Source: an uncultured Marivita sp. (GTDB lineage: Bacteria > Pseudomonadota > Alphaproteobacteria > Rhodobacterales > Rhodobacteraceae). Taken from it: a DNA stretch of 43,749 nucleotides. Position numbers and translations under genes: made by a program. The first letter of the stretch is position 1. The number at the start of each line of letters is the position of its first letter. Shown here one piece after another: positions 18,243 through 26,938 of the stretch. The notes beneath the pieces were generated by a model that saw only the letters and a program-made list of their open reading frames with translations, was not told where the DNA came from and did not search any database. The stretch covers positions 1 through 43,749 of the forward strand of contig NZ_CANKYW010000012.1 of assembly GCF_947488135.1 (NCBI RefSeq), given 5' to 3'.

Positions 18243-19175
18243 CTAGCGTTTACCTAGTTGATGCTGCGTACCAGCGCGTCCAATCCTCCATCGCAAAGTG
18301 TTTTGCCTTGTTCTGCTGCGAACGGAGACCTGAACTGAAAAGTCAAAAAGGGCGTTGGAACCTCCCGAAAAACTCCCCGAGACAGGTACGACCTGGTGGA
18401 TGCCGCGACCGACTGCGACCGGTATCAAGTTCTGCGACCCGACGCTCCGGTTGGTGGGGTCGAAGGCGATCCACCCTGCGCCGGGCAGGTATATTTCGAC
18501 CCAGGCATGGGTGGACCCGGTACCTGCGGAACCGATAAGGCTGTCTTCTGGATCGGACAGATAGCCCGAAACGATACGGGCTCCCAGGCCAAGACAGCGA
18601 GCTGCCTCTGTGAGCAGGACCGCGAAATCGCGGCACGAGCCCCATTTCCGGTCGAGCGTCTCGATCGGCGTCTGGGTGCCTTCCGTCTCACGTACCTGAT
18701 AATAAATCTGCGAAACCACACCGTTGCTGATGTCCTTCAGCAGAGACAGCGTGTCTGTTCGGTGCCCCATGACGAAGCCCTCGACCCATCGGGCAAATCG
18801 GCCGTCGGGGTCGGCGTATTGCGGAGCCGTCAGCGCGCCCAGATCCGTCCATTCGTCGGCTGAATAGAGGAACGGGTACTCGATGGCAGAAGCGGAGATG
18901 GCAAAGACCGGCCAAGCTAGCGCGGTCAGTTCCACGGTGGCGCGACTTTCGATCACCAGATGGTCTGTCGGACCGTCAAAGATTGCGGTGGCGATCGCGT
19001 TGCCGGCCACATCATGCGCCCAGGATACGGTGGCCGTCGGGGTTATGGAGATCTCGTGGGAGAAAAGACGCAATTCCCGCGTTTCGCGGGGACGCAGCAT
19101 CAATCTGTGCGGTCCTAGAGAGACCGCATGACGGTATCGGTAGGTTGTGGTGTGAAGGATGTCGAGGCAGGCCAA
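18243..19175 (-). CDS. Transglutaminase-like protein (second copy)
   Basis: A 310-aa protein with an N-terminal beta domain ([20 protein letters not shown]) and a transglutaminase/protease-like core. The catalytic triad is visible: Cys181 in [12 protein letters not shown], His223 in [12 protein letters not shown], and Asp239 in [11 protein letters not shown]. The start is a TTG at 19175, since family members usually begin at this point (x-L-D-I-x-H-T-T-x-Y-x-Y). It is the last gene of a packed operon that also holds a related but His-lacking paralogue. Members are thought to act as cysteine peptidases or amidases; the substrate is unknown. Confidence 0.9.
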   Translation of the reverse strand: MACLDILHTTTYRYRHAVSLGPHRLMLRPRETRELRLFSHEISITPTATVSWAHDVAGNAIATAIFDGPTDHLVIESRATVELTALAWPVFAISASAIEYPFLYSADEWTDLGALTAPQYADPDGRFARWVEGFVMGHRTDTLSLLKDISNGVVSQIYYQVRETEGTQTPIETLDRKWGSCRDFAVLLTEAARCLGLGARIVSGYLSDPEDSLIGSAGTGSTHAWVEIYLPGAGWIAFDPTNRSVGSQNLIPVAVGRGIHQVVPVSGSFSGGSNALFDFSVQVSVRSRTRQNTLRWRIGRAGTQHQLGKR

Positions 19176-19227
19176 AATTTGGGGGTCCAGTGTGGTTCGA
19201 GGAAGACTGCACGCACGTCGAAGAGGA

Positions 19228-19437
19228 TCAGCGACGGCGTGATGCGCCCGGACTGACAGGCAAGGCGTTTCGCCAGGCGTTCAACCCCTTGCAGCGTCTA
19301 CAAATCCGCTCTCCGAAACCTTTGCTCCAGAACCCAGTTTCGCAGCTCAGGCATTGGCGTTCCTGCGGAACGTCGCCCGAGACCCTTGCGATCAAGATGT
19401 CTGGCGTGGCACCTTCGGCCATGGTCTTGTTCGCCAT
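19228..19437 (-). CDS. Small zinc-ribbon protein
   Basis: A 69-aa protein whose C-terminal half holds two CxxC pairs, [15 protein letters not shown] and [12 protein letters not shown], forming a probable treble-clef or ribbon zinc site. Small proteins with this [10 protein letters not shown] pattern occur in alphaproteobacteria, but I know of no assigned role. The stop of the upstream 177-aa gene overlaps its start as TGATG, which fixes the start at 19437 and implies coupling. It may bind nucleic acid or a partner protein. Confidence 0.75.
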   Translation of the reverse strand: MANKTMAEGATPDILIARVSGDVPQERQCLSCETGFWSKGFGERICRRCKGLNAWRNALPVSPGASRRR

Positions 19438-19970
19438 CAAGTCTGTCCCGCTAAGTGGCGGGTGCGCGAGGGCGACGGTAATTCCGGTCTTGAAGGCATG
19501 CCTTCGTTTTCGGCGGCCCGGATCGACGCATCATCCCGCGTCCTTTGGGTGGTCGTCTTCGACGCCGGCACATTCAGAATGGGATCGGGCATCCCGTGCC
19601 CCGAGTAGAGATGCCGCAGATGTGCTGCAGAGACCCCGTCGGCCTCCATCACGAGGCGTACCATCGGATCAGATAACATTTCCTCGAGAAAAAGGTCGGA
19701 CAAAGCCTTGCCCGTCAGCTTGTCCCTGGCGCGTGCTTGGTCGAGGTCGATAAGGGAAACTGTCAGGGCCCGCGCAAGCCCGGGATGCGATATCCGGGGA
19801 TGAAGCTTCACCAGAACGGAGGCCTTCCAGGCTGCGGGATCCTTTCGATCCGGGGGTGAAACCAACTCCGTTTCGATCTCGTACTCTCCCGCCGGGAGCG
19901 TCTCGTTGAAGCCGGGTACAGTGAACGGTCGGGCGAACACCGCGACGGTCTTGCTCATCAGATCTTCCAT
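19437..19970 (-). CDS. Uncharacterised 177-aa protein with ENEGMP tail
   Basis: A cytoplasmic 177-aa protein with no family I can name. The start at 19970 (MEDLMSKTVAVFARPF) is chosen for the GGAGAGGA ribosome site 8 bases upstream. The first 70 residues look beta-rich (FTVPGFNETLPAGEYEIETE), and the middle is helical and charged (LDQARARDKLTGKALSDLFL). The C-terminus carries SIRAAENEGMPSRP, also found in the 111-aa protein of the same operon. It sits between the 45-aa and zinc-ribbon genes. Confidence 0.75.
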   Translation of the reverse strand: MEDLMSKTVAVFARPFTVPGFNETLPAGEYEIETELVSPPDRKDPAAWKASVLVKLHPRISHPGLARALTVSLIDLDQARARDKLTGKALSDLFLEEMLSDPMVRLVMEADGVSAAHLRHLYSGHGMPDPILNVPASKTTTQRTRDDASIRAAENEGMPSRPELPSPSRTRHLAGQT

Positions 19971-20046
19971 CGGCGTGATCCTCTCCCTTGATGCTGCGGG
20001 TGGTCCGCGCCCCATTTGAGGGTGGGGCACGTGGCCTCTGCAGGTC

Positions 20047-20184
20047 TCAAGATGTCTTGGATTTCGTTGGGGCTTCCTTGCCGGCGGCCTTGGGTTCGTT
20101 CGCTTTGGCAGGAGTCCTCGCGGTCTCCGCAGGCTTCGGCTTCATTGCGGCCGCAGCCCTGGCAGTCAGGTCCTTGAAGGACAT
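20047..20184 (-). CDS. Small Lys/Ala/Pro-rich protein, 45 aa
   Basis: ATG at 20184 opens MSFKDLTARAAAAMKPKPAE and continues with a lysine-, alanine- and proline-rich tail ending APTKSKTS. It is short, basic and probably disordered after the first 13 residues. Position between the first transglutaminase and the 177-aa gene, same strand, makes it a likely operon member. Short proteins beginning MSFKDLTAR are familiar from Rhodobacterales, but the function is unknown. Confidence 0.6.
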   Translation of the reverse strand: MSFKDLTARAAAAMKPKPAETARTPAKANEPKAAGKEAPTKSKTS

Positions 20185-20316
20185 GTCATCGATCCTTTGA
20201 TTGGCCGGCGCAAACTCGTCGTCCTTGGTGGACTGGGAGGCTTGGCATCGGTTCTACATATATGGGGACCAGCCACTCAATTTACGACGGCGCACTTCGA
20301 AGAAAACCAAAGTCAG

Positions 20317-21123
20317 TTAGGCCAATTCATCGGTCCAGACCTTGAATTCCGTCAAAGTGTTTTCCCCGAATGTCTGGGTCAGCGGCACATCGGCGGCATC
20401 GCGGCCGCGCGCAATCAGAATTCTCGCAAACCTCGGTTTGTTGTTGCGCGGGTCGAACATGTGCCATTCACCAGCGAGAAAGACCTCCATCCATGCGGCG
20501 AAGTCTCCAAGCGGATGCGGGAGAGGTTCACCAATGTCGCTCAGATATCCGGTGCAGTAACGTGCCGGAATATTCATGCAGCGACACAAGGCGATAGCGA
20601 GATGGGCAAAATCGCGGCAGACGCCCTGCCGCTCGGCCATGGTCTGCGATGCGGTGCGCGTCGCTTTCGCCTGCATGTAGTCGAAGCGGACATGTTCGTG
20701 CACGAAATCGCAGATTGCCTGGACACGGGACCATCCGGGGTCCGTGGACTCGAAAAGTCGCCAGGCTTCCTCCGAGAGGAGATCGGTATCGCAATACCGG
20801 CTCCCCTGCAGGAACACGAGTGTCTCGAACGGCAGATCCTGAACCGCGTGCTGCTGCGCATCAGGAAAGACGGGATCGGGCTGGCCGGTATCGCGGAAGA
20901 TGCCGTCTGTCGACAGGGTAAAGTCGCCCTCCGGGGCCAGCATGCGGGTACACCAGTTGCCGAAGCCATCCCGGTAGCTTTCGAGCTGCACGCTGGGGGA
21001 GGTCACGAGATAGTCCGCGCGCTCTAGGTCGCCGAAGCGCGAATAGTGAACGTTCAGCAGCGCGATCAGCGGCGTCGGTTGCGGGAAGCCGTATCGCAGA
21101 CGGCACCCGATGCTGACCCGCAT
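20317..21123 (-). CDS. Transglutaminase-like protein (first copy, His missing)
   Basis: A 268-aa protein starting MRVSIGCRLRYGFPQPTPLI, the usual family N-terminus, so the in-frame ATGs further upstream are rejected. The transglutaminase core has Cys169 in RQGVCRDFAHLAIALCRCMN and an Asp in WHMFDPRNNKPRF. The position that holds His in the sister protein (THAW) reads FAAW here, so the canonical triad is incomplete. The C-terminus ends in LTQTFGENTLTEFKVWTDE, typical of the family. It could be a binding protein or use another residue. It lies upstream of the 45-aa gene. Confidence 0.9.
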   Translation of the reverse strand: MRVSIGCRLRYGFPQPTPLIALLNVHYSRFGDLERADYLVTSPSVQLESYRDGFGNWCTRMLAPEGDFTLSTDGIFRDTGQPDPVFPDAQQHAVQDLPFETLVFLQGSRYCDTDLLSEEAWRLFESTDPGWSRVQAICDFVHEHVRFDYMQAKATRTASQTMAERQGVCRDFAHLAIALCRCMNIPARYCTGYLSDIGEPLPHPLGDFAAWMEVFLAGEWHMFDPRNNKPRFARILIARGRDAADVPLTQTFGENTLTEFKVWTDELA

Positions 21124-21157
21124 GCCGGACACACGGCCGCGCCTGGTCATGTCATGA

Positions 21158-21493
21158 TCATCTTGCAAGGATGAGCGTCCTAGGCATCGGGTCAGTGCCA
21201 TCCTCCGCACGGACGGGGAAGGCGAAGGACGCGATCAGACCCGCTATAACTGCCGTCCTCGCGATCAGCCTCGCCAGCGGATGTCTCATCGCCGCTTTCT
21301 CCTTGACGGACCAGAGTCCGCCGGTTGCCCCACGCGTGTTCGATGGCCCAAGCGTGAGCGTTCCGGTCAGCCGTCGAGTTGGCGCGGGCGGTGGCGGGGA
21401 TCCCTTGGAATTCGGTCTCGTCGGCATGCCTTCGTTCTCGGCCACCTGGATCGCGAAGTCCTGCGGGACTGTCAGTTGAGAGCTACCGGTCAT
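21158..21493 (-). CDS. Uncharacterised 111-aa protein with ENEGMP motif and hydrophobic segment
   Basis: ATG at 21493 overlaps the stop of the preceding gene as ATGA. The N-terminus has DFAIQVAENEGMPTRP and a proline-rich stretch. From residue 69 there is MRHPLARLIARTAVIAGLIA followed by SFAFPVRA, which looks like a signal peptide or a single membrane anchor with a 15-residue tail. Translation starting at that internal Met could give a separate 43-aa exported peptide. No family was recognised. Confidence 0.55.
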   Translation of the reverse strand: MTGSSQLTVPQDFAIQVAENEGMPTRPNSKGSPPPPAPTRRLTGTLTLGPSNTRGATGGLWSVKEKAAMRHPLARLIARTAVIAGLIASFAFPVRAEDGTDPMPRTLILAR

Positions 21494-21693
21494 CGGGGCG
21501 ACAGCCTGTGCAGGGCCGCAGCGGCAAGAGCATGTTCCTTCTGGTGGTAGTCGCAGCGGAGCTTGCCATTGACCTGCACTTCCCAGATGCCGCTTCTTTC
21601 GCGCACCTGGACCCCACCGCGCCGCGCTGGTCGGTTCATGGAAGAATCCTTTGCTCCTCTACTTTTCAGCGACACGGGTTGCTTGACGGTCAT
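21490..21693 (-). CDS. Small protein, DUF2188-like
   Basis: A 67-aa protein starting MTVKQPVSLKSRG, chosen because AAGGAG lies 6-7 bases upstream of the ATG at 21693. The second half (VQVRERSGIWEVQVNGKLRC then YHQKEHALAAAALHRL) resembles DUF2188-type folds in which a beta hairpin is followed by an alanine-rich helix. It is the first gene of the transglutaminase operon and its stop overlaps the next start. Similarity is by eye and weak. Confidence 0.55.
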   Translation of the reverse strand: MTVKQPVSLKSRGAKDSSMNRPARRGGVQVRERSGIWEVQVNGKLRCDYHQKEHALAAAALHRLSPR

Positions 21694-22260
21694 TTCTGGC
21701 TCCTTCGCGTGGGGCGCGCGCGCATCTCCGAGAAGCATCACGGCGCGAGTGAATTCTGCCGCATAATCATTGGTTTCGCGGTGGCCGTGTTAGCGCTGGG
21801 TCAATCTCATCGGCTCAACGAACCGTTCTCGCAGGTGGTCGACGAACCACGGCCCGGTACAAGCCATGTCGGCGATCAGGGCCAGCAGGCACCGTTTTCG
21901 AAACCTTGCCCGCGGAGAAGTTCCTCCTGAATCAGGACTTCGTAGTCCCTAGCCGGAGGTTCGTCCGGAAAATTGGCCAGGCAGAAAAGGTGCAGGAAAG
22001 TCACCCTCAAGCCTACACGATCTTGGCAGATCTTCGTTCGCCACGGTTCATGCCCTATTGGATTCCGAGCTTTCCCAGTCGAACGACTTCTTCTGTTGTA
22101 ATTCAGGAGCATCCGACTGGCACTGACACAAGTTAGTCCCGAGCACCGAACCAAGTGCGGCCTCCCTGGGGCAGTCGCCCGCACTGACCTGTGTAAGGGC
22201 GACGAGACCGACCTGCGCGTATCCTTTGGGAATCAGGGGCGATCTGCGTTCCTGCAACCA
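21694..22260. other. No firm gene; possible decayed coding sequence on the minus strand
   Basis: This 570-bp stretch has no ORF with a recognised product. On the minus strand, two neighbouring frames look protein-like: one reads FLHLFCLANFPDEPPARDYE up to a stop near 21876, the other reads LLALIADMACTGPWFVDHLR then ERFVEPMRLTQ (about 21900-21800). A frameshift between them would explain this as a dead gene, but I cannot name the family. It also contains the promoter region of the transglutaminase operon. Confidence 0.3.
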
Positions 22261-22701
22261 ATGAATGGAATGACAATGGCTGATCGCAATGTTCTCGACC
22301 CGCACCCGCCGGAGTTTGCCCGGTTCCTCTACGCGTCCGTCGGCGAGGATCGAAACGGCTATGCCGTGACTGTCCTTTCCACACTGGCGCGGCTCGGCCT
22401 CGATCCATGGAAAGAAACTGCTGGACTGGTCGGGCTGGGACGCGAAGCCGCGCGAGCGCGATTGGGGGTACTGCTTGCCCGATTTCGGGACGTTCCTGCG
22501 CTCGCCAGCGACCACGGCAGAGTCGCACGAGACCTGAGCCAGCTGCTTCCCGAAGCCCAGACGTCAGGTGTCTTGCAGAGCGCTGCCTCGACGGTGGCCG
22601 ACGGTAGGCCGGGAATAAGCGGCGCGATCTGGACAGTGCTTGCGATTTTCTTCGTCCTGTTTCAGATGGTCATGGTTGTCGGGTCGGGGTCAGGCGAATG
22701 A
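22261..22701 (+). CDS. Uncharacterised protein with C-terminal membrane helix
   Basis: A 146-aa protein; ATGs at 22261, 22270 and 22276 are all possible starts. Most of it is a helical cytoplasmic domain (PEFARFLYASVGEDRNGYAV, with LGREAARARLGVLLARF). A single C-terminal hydrophobic helix (SGAIWTVLAIFFVLFQMVMV) suggests a tail-anchored inner-membrane protein. The stop overlaps the next ORF as ATGA, so the two were probably co-translated. No family recognised. Confidence 0.65.
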   Translation: MNGMTMADRNVLDPHPPEFARFLYASVGEDRNGYAVTVLSTLARLGLDPWKETAGLVGLGREAARARLGVLLARFRDVPALASDHGRVARDLSQLLPEAQTSGVLQSAASTVADGRPGISGAIWTVLAIFFVLFQMVMVVGSGSGE

Positions 22702-23085
22702 CCGCCTCAAGCGAGACCGCGAGAAGACCGGCACATGCAGCGCACAAATCCAGCACGCTTTCTCCACATGAACAGGGCGTTCTCTGGGACATGGAGGAAC
22801 ACTTCTGGACCAGTGGCGCCGACGACGCGCAGGCAACGACAGCAAGCAACGCCATAGTGGTTTTCCCCTTATCCTCTCGGCATCCTGCAGGGCGACCATA
22901 TCTGGACCCATCTTCGAGACAGGACCGGCTGGCGCTGTTTTGTCATGGCCGAACGGCGCGTCACGCGGCCGTCAGGCAAAACACCTTCTTTTATTCGTGC
23001 GCGGACTAACCCACGTCAGTGCATGCGGAGTGGTAAACCAGCAAGGTGTAACATGATCACCGGGACACTTGGCGTATGCCTCTGA
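22698..23085 (+). pseudogene. Frameshifted NTF2/DUF4440-like gene
   Basis: The reading frame starts MTASSETARRPAHAAHKSST and reaches EEHFWTSGADDAQATTASNA followed by IVVFP. After the C4 run at 22865-22868 the protein-like sequence continues in the next frame: PYPLGILQGDHIWTHLRDRT, then GWRCFVMAERRVTRPSGK. Removing one C restores a continuous SnoaL/NTF2-like fold. Further downstream the frame degrades again, so this looks like a decayed gene and not a sequencing slip alone. It overlaps the upstream gene as ATGA. Confidence 0.65.
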
Positions 23086-23225
23086 TGGAATTCACCTAAC
23101 GCGGGCGACAAAGGTCTCTTCGTGTCCGCCTCGAACCGTGGACAATCAAATCGCCTCCGGCCCGAAAAACTTTGGGCTCGGGGGTTTTCTTACGTGGCCA
23201 GTATCGGTCATGCACAGGAGTTCTT

Positions 23226-24158
23226 ATGTCAACGTCTTTAATTTCCAGCGATCGTCTCTCCGCCATGCAAAATTTCGGGACCGACCCCGGGTCGCTGAGC
23301 GCGGACATTTATATTCCGGAAAACTTCCCGAAGAACGGCCCGCTTGTCGTCGTGCTCCATGGCAGCACCCAGTCGGCGGAAAGCTATAATCTCGGATCGG
23401 GGTGGTCTACTCTCGCCGACGAATGTGGGATGGCGCTCCTGTTTCCGGGGCAAAGACTGACCAATAACCTCCTTGGCAGCTTCAACTGGTTTGAGACCGG
23501 CGACAGCGAGCGCGGCGGCGGCGAGCCTCTGTCTATTCGTCAGATGATCAAGCAGGTCGTTGATGATCACACGGTAGACCCGTCGCGCGTCTTCATCACG
23601 GGGATGTCTTCTGGCGGTGCCATGACATCTGTGATGCTTGCGACCTATCCGGAAGTGTTCGCGGGAGGGGCGATCATTGCAGGGCTGCCCTATCGCAGCG
23701 CGGACAACATGATGGAAGCGATCATTCGCATGAATGGATTTGGCAGCCCATCGGACAGCGCACTTGACGCGTCTGTCCGTGAAGCCTCGGACTCCAAAGG
23801 CCCCTGGCCGACGATCTCTGTCTGGCATGGCGGCAGCGATACGACCGTCGACAGTTCCAACGCCGGTGATATCGTCGGACAGTGGCAGAAGATCCACAAC
23901 GTTGAAGGACCGCCGACACGTGTGGAGACCGTCGACAGCATTCCCCGGAAAGTCTGGTGCGACGCGGACGGGCGCGTGGTGATTGAGGAATATATTATCG
24001 AGGCCATGGGCCACGGCACGCCGATCAGTGCCGGGGGAGACGAGGGTCTTGGCGAAGAAGGTGAGTATATGCTAGAAGTCGGCATTTCTTCGACGCGTCA
24101 CATTGCGGATTTCTGGGGTTTGACGGAGACTGGTGCGAAAACGGAAACCGCAGCATAG
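23226..24158 (+). CDS. PHB-depolymerase-like esterase (alpha/beta hydrolase)
   Basis: A 310-aa alpha/beta hydrolase of the PHB depolymerase/feruloyl esterase type. The start at 23226 has AGGAG seven bases upstream. The oxyanion-hole strand is PLVVVLHGSTQSAESY, the nucleophile elbow is FITGMSSGGAMTSVMLATY (GMSSG), the probable acid is in VWHGGSDTTVDSSN, and the His in EAMGHGTPIS. No signal peptide is present, so it probably acts in the cytoplasm on short polyhydroxyalkanoate or other esters. A second, divergent member of the family lies at 30.6 kb. Confidence 0.88.
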   Translation: MSTSLISSDRLSAMQNFGTDPGSLSADIYIPENFPKNGPLVVVLHGSTQSAESYNLGSGWSTLADECGMALLFPGQRLTNNLLGSFNWFETGDSERGGGEPLSIRQMIKQVVDDHTVDPSRVFITGMSSGGAMTSVMLATYPEVFAGGAIIAGLPYRSADNMMEAIIRMNGFGSPSDSALDASVREASDSKGPWPTISVWHGGSDTTVDSSNAGDIVGQWQKIHNVEGPPTRVETVDSIPRKVWCDADGRVVIEEYIIEAMGHGTPISAGGDEGLGEEGEYMLEVGISSTRHIADFWGLTETGAKTETAA

Positions 24159-24491
24159 TTCGAGCGGGAACGTTGAGACAATGCACCGCCCCTCGCTGGA
24201 TCATTCCCTGCAAACGAGCGGGCGAACTTTTAGCGGCGTCCTGTTGTCAACAGTTGGCTGGTGAGGCTTCCGGAGCGGCGTCCGGAATTCTTAGATTTAG
24301 ATCGATCTGCATGCCACCGCCCGTCAGCGGCATGCTGGTCTCGCCAATTGCCTGCGCAAGGCTGTCGCCGCGATCTTGGGAAATGAAGAGGCGTTTTGCT
24401 GATCCGACTCCGGTTTATCGCTGAGTAGGCATGTCTACAGGATCAGGGCGAACAATTTCCCCTAACTGCACGTGACCAAAAGGAGAGCCAT
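24159..24491. other. Intergenic region, no firm gene
   Basis: No supported gene. On the minus strand a protein-like stretch without a start (RLFISQDRGDSLAQAIGETS, ending in a stop near 24248) may be a remnant or chance. The right end holds the leader and AGGAGAG ribosome site for the following membrane protein. Confidence 0.4.
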
Positions 24492-25823
24492 TTGGCGAAG
24501 TCATTTTCCATCACACGTGTCTACGCGTTCTGGGGACGCCTGAATTCGAGTTTCTGGTTCGTTCCCGCCATGATGTGCGCGGTTGCGGTCGGACTATCAT
24601 TCCTGCTGATCGCGGTGGATACCCGGCTTGGTGTCGGCACTGTGAGCGATTTCGGCTTGCTCTATACCTTCGGGCCGGAAGGTGCCCGGGCAATCCTGTC
24701 GGTCATCGCGAGTTCGATGATCACTGTCGCCAGCCTGATCTTCTCCATCACCATGCTGTCACTGCAGCTCGCCTCCTCGCAATTCGGGCCGCGGGTTCTG
24801 GAAAACTTCATGCGGGACCGCAGCAATCAGGTTGTGCTTGGAACTTTTGTGGCGACATTTCTCTATTGTCTGGTCGTTCTGCGTGCGGTGCGGGGTCCGG
24901 GGGACTCCAGTTTCGTTCCGCACCTGACCGTTGCATTCGCGGTCGGTCTCGCTGCTGTCGGTGTCGCGGTTCTTATCTATTTCATCCATCATATCGCCAC
25001 GTCGATCCGCATCGAAACGCTGCTCGCGCAATTGGCCGCCGACGGGCGCGCCGCCGTCGATAGGCTCTTTCCGGAACGCCTCGTCCATGGCCACTTGCAG
25101 TGCGAAGACGAGCCTGGTGGGGATCGACTCGCAGACGACTTCGAGGACGGCTCCGAACGGATCAGTGCCGATGCGAGCGGATACGTGCAGAAAGTCGGTA
25201 TGGAGGCGCTCATGCGGATTGCTGCAGAGCATGATCTTGTCTTGCGGATCGAGACCCCGCCCGGTCGTTTTGTGACCGCAGGTGAATGCATGATTGCGGC
25301 ATATCCGCGTGATCGGGTGTCGGAAGAAATTGCCGACAGCCTGCGTGGCGCAATCGTCATCGGGCGGAATCGGACGATCAACCAAGACCTCGAGTTCTCG
25401 ATCCGGCGTATCGTTGAGCTGGCCCAGCGGTCCTTGTCGCCTGGCATAAACGACCCCACCACCGCGCTTTACTGCATTGACCGCCTTGGACAGGTGTTCG
25501 GTCGATTGTCTGGCCGGGATATCCCGTCACCGACCCTCAACGACGAGTCCGGACAGTTGCGTATCCTGACTGAAGTCATCCTCATTGAGGAACTGGCATG
25601 CAAAGCCTTTTCAGCGATAGCCCGCTACGGGATTTCCGACGCCGATGTGGTCACGCGTCTGGTAAACACAATGGGCAAGTTGAGCCGCTCGCTCTCACCC
25701 TCAGCGCGTGAATCCATCAAGGCGCTGAGTGAACAGGTGCTCATTGCCAGCGAGCACGCTGCTTCTCTGGATTTTGATCGGGAAGCACTTAGCAACCTCA
25801 AGAACAGCGATTTGACAGGATAG
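24492..25823 (+). CDS. DUF2254 membrane protein
   Basis: A 443-aa protein starting at TTG (24492) behind AGGAGAG. Four hydrophobic segments lie in the first 170 residues (MCAVAVGLSFLLIAV; ILSVIASSMITVASLIFSIT; VLGTFVATFLYCLVVL; VGLAAVGVAVLIYFIHHIAT). A soluble C-terminal domain follows with SGYVQKVGMEALMRIA and LAQRSLSPGINDPTTALYCI, both characteristic of DUF2254. The family has no established function. It is convergent with the downstream kinase gene. Confidence 0.9.
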   Translation: MAKSFSITRVYAFWGRLNSSFWFVPAMMCAVAVGLSFLLIAVDTRLGVGTVSDFGLLYTFGPEGARAILSVIASSMITVASLIFSITMLSLQLASSQFGPRVLENFMRDRSNQVVLGTFVATFLYCLVVLRAVRGPGDSSFVPHLTVAFAVGLAAVGVAVLIYFIHHIATSIRIETLLAQLAADGRAAVDRLFPERLVHGHLQCEDEPGGDRLADDFEDGSERISADASGYVQKVGMEALMRIAAEHDLVLRIETPPGRFVTAGECMIAAYPRDRVSEEIADSLRGAIVIGRNRTINQDLEFSIRRIVELAQRSLSPGINDPTTALYCIDRLGQVFGRLSGRDIPSPTLNDESGQLRILTEVILIEELACKAFSAIARYGISDADVVTRLVNTMGKLSRSLSPSARESIKALSEQVLIASEHAASLDFDREALSNLKNSDLTG

Positions 25824-25864
25824 GTCCCCTCACGGCCGCCGAGATCACTATGACGTCGCAGCGA

Positions 25865-26923
25865 TCAGGGCGTGATCGGCGCTCCTTCTCTCTCATTGAC
25901 GCGAAGCCGATACGAGCAGCCGTCCTTCCTGAATTCCCGCGTCGCTTTTCCATTGAGCTGGCTGGGCAGGATCTGGGTCAGGATCATCGTGCCGAAACCT
26001 GACTTTACCGGCTCGGTGACGCCGATCAGGCCGGTTTCTTTCCACTCGAACTGGAAACCATCTCCAACCTTGCCCCAACTGATTGCCAGTCGCCCGCCCT
26101 CCTTGGCCAACGCGCCATACTTTGCGGCGTTGGTTGCGAGTTCATGCAACGCCATCGAGATTGACTGTGCTTCAACTGCTGTGACGTGCAAATTCGGCCC
26201 CTCGACAAAGATCGTTTTGTTCAGCTTGTCGGCATAAATATCGAGTTGTTGGTGGATCAACCGATCCATCGTCATGCCGTCCCGATTCCCCCCGGTCAGC
26301 AGAGAATGAGTCTTGGCGAGCGACTGGATGCGCGATTCAAATTCAGGCAGGAATTGATCGAATGATGCATGTCCACGAACGGTCTGCCGCGCGACGATTG
26401 TGACCATCGCCAGGAGGTTTCCGATGCGGTGCTGCATTTCCCCTGCAATTGCATCCTTCATCTCACGGGCCTTTACTTGCTCCGTGATGTCCCTGACCCG
26501 CAAGAGAACATGGCTCACCCCGCCGTCCCTGTCGGTCAGCGGTGTGAAGTGCGCATTACACCATACCTTGCGCATGCCGCCTTCCGCCGCGCTGTCCGGT
26601 ATCGCGTAGAGAATTTCCTTGAGAGACGCCTGCTTGCCCGTCAGAGCCGTGTCGAATGCGCCCGTCAGCAATATCTGGTGTTCCTCGATTTCGGGAAACA
26701 CGTCGAGAACTCTCTTGCCCAAAAGGTGTTCGCGGGTCGCCTTCAATGCGGCAACGTAATCATCGTTCATTTCGACAAACCGGAAATCACGATCAAGGAT
26801 CGCGCAGGCCGCCGATAACGAATGAAAAACCTGTTCGTAATCAAGCCTGTCGTTCGTCGCTGACGGACCAATCGCATCCACGCCGTTCGTTCTATTGGGC
26901 TTGCGGTCGACTGATTGCCTCAC
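25865..26923 (-). CDS. PAS-HWE sensor histidine kinase
   Basis: A 352-aa soluble kinase with a GTG start at 26923 behind GGGAGG. A PAS domain spans about residues 30-150 (CAILDRDFRFVEMNDDYVAA ... LRVRDITEQVKARE). The HWE-type core has the phospho-acceptor His165 (EMQHRIGNLLAMVTIVARQT), the N box around N265 (ALHELATNAAKYGALA) and the W-x-E element at 294-296 (FEWKETG), with SGFGTMILTQIL as the G-region. HWE kinases in alphaproteobacteria often feed light, redox or general-stress pathways. No cognate regulator is adjacent. A 58-aa ORF lies just upstream. Confidence 0.93.
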   Translation of the reverse strand: MRQSVDRKPNRTNGVDAIGPSATNDRLDYEQVFHSLSAACAILDRDFRFVEMNDDYVAALKATREHLLGKRVLDVFPEIEEHQILLTGAFDTALTGKQASLKEILYAIPDSAAEGGMRKVWCNAHFTPLTDRDGGVSHVLLRVRDITEQVKAREMKDAIAGEMQHRIGNLLAMVTIVARQTVRGHASFDQFLPEFESRIQSLAKTHSLLTGGNRDGMTMDRLIHQQLDIYADKLNKTIFVEGPNLHVTAVEAQSISMALHELATNAAKYGALAKEGGRLAISWGKVGDGFQFEWKETGLIGVTEPVKSGFGTMILTQILPSQLNGKATREFRKDGCSYRLRVNEREGAPITP

Positions 26924-26938
26924 ATTGACGCCCTCCCT

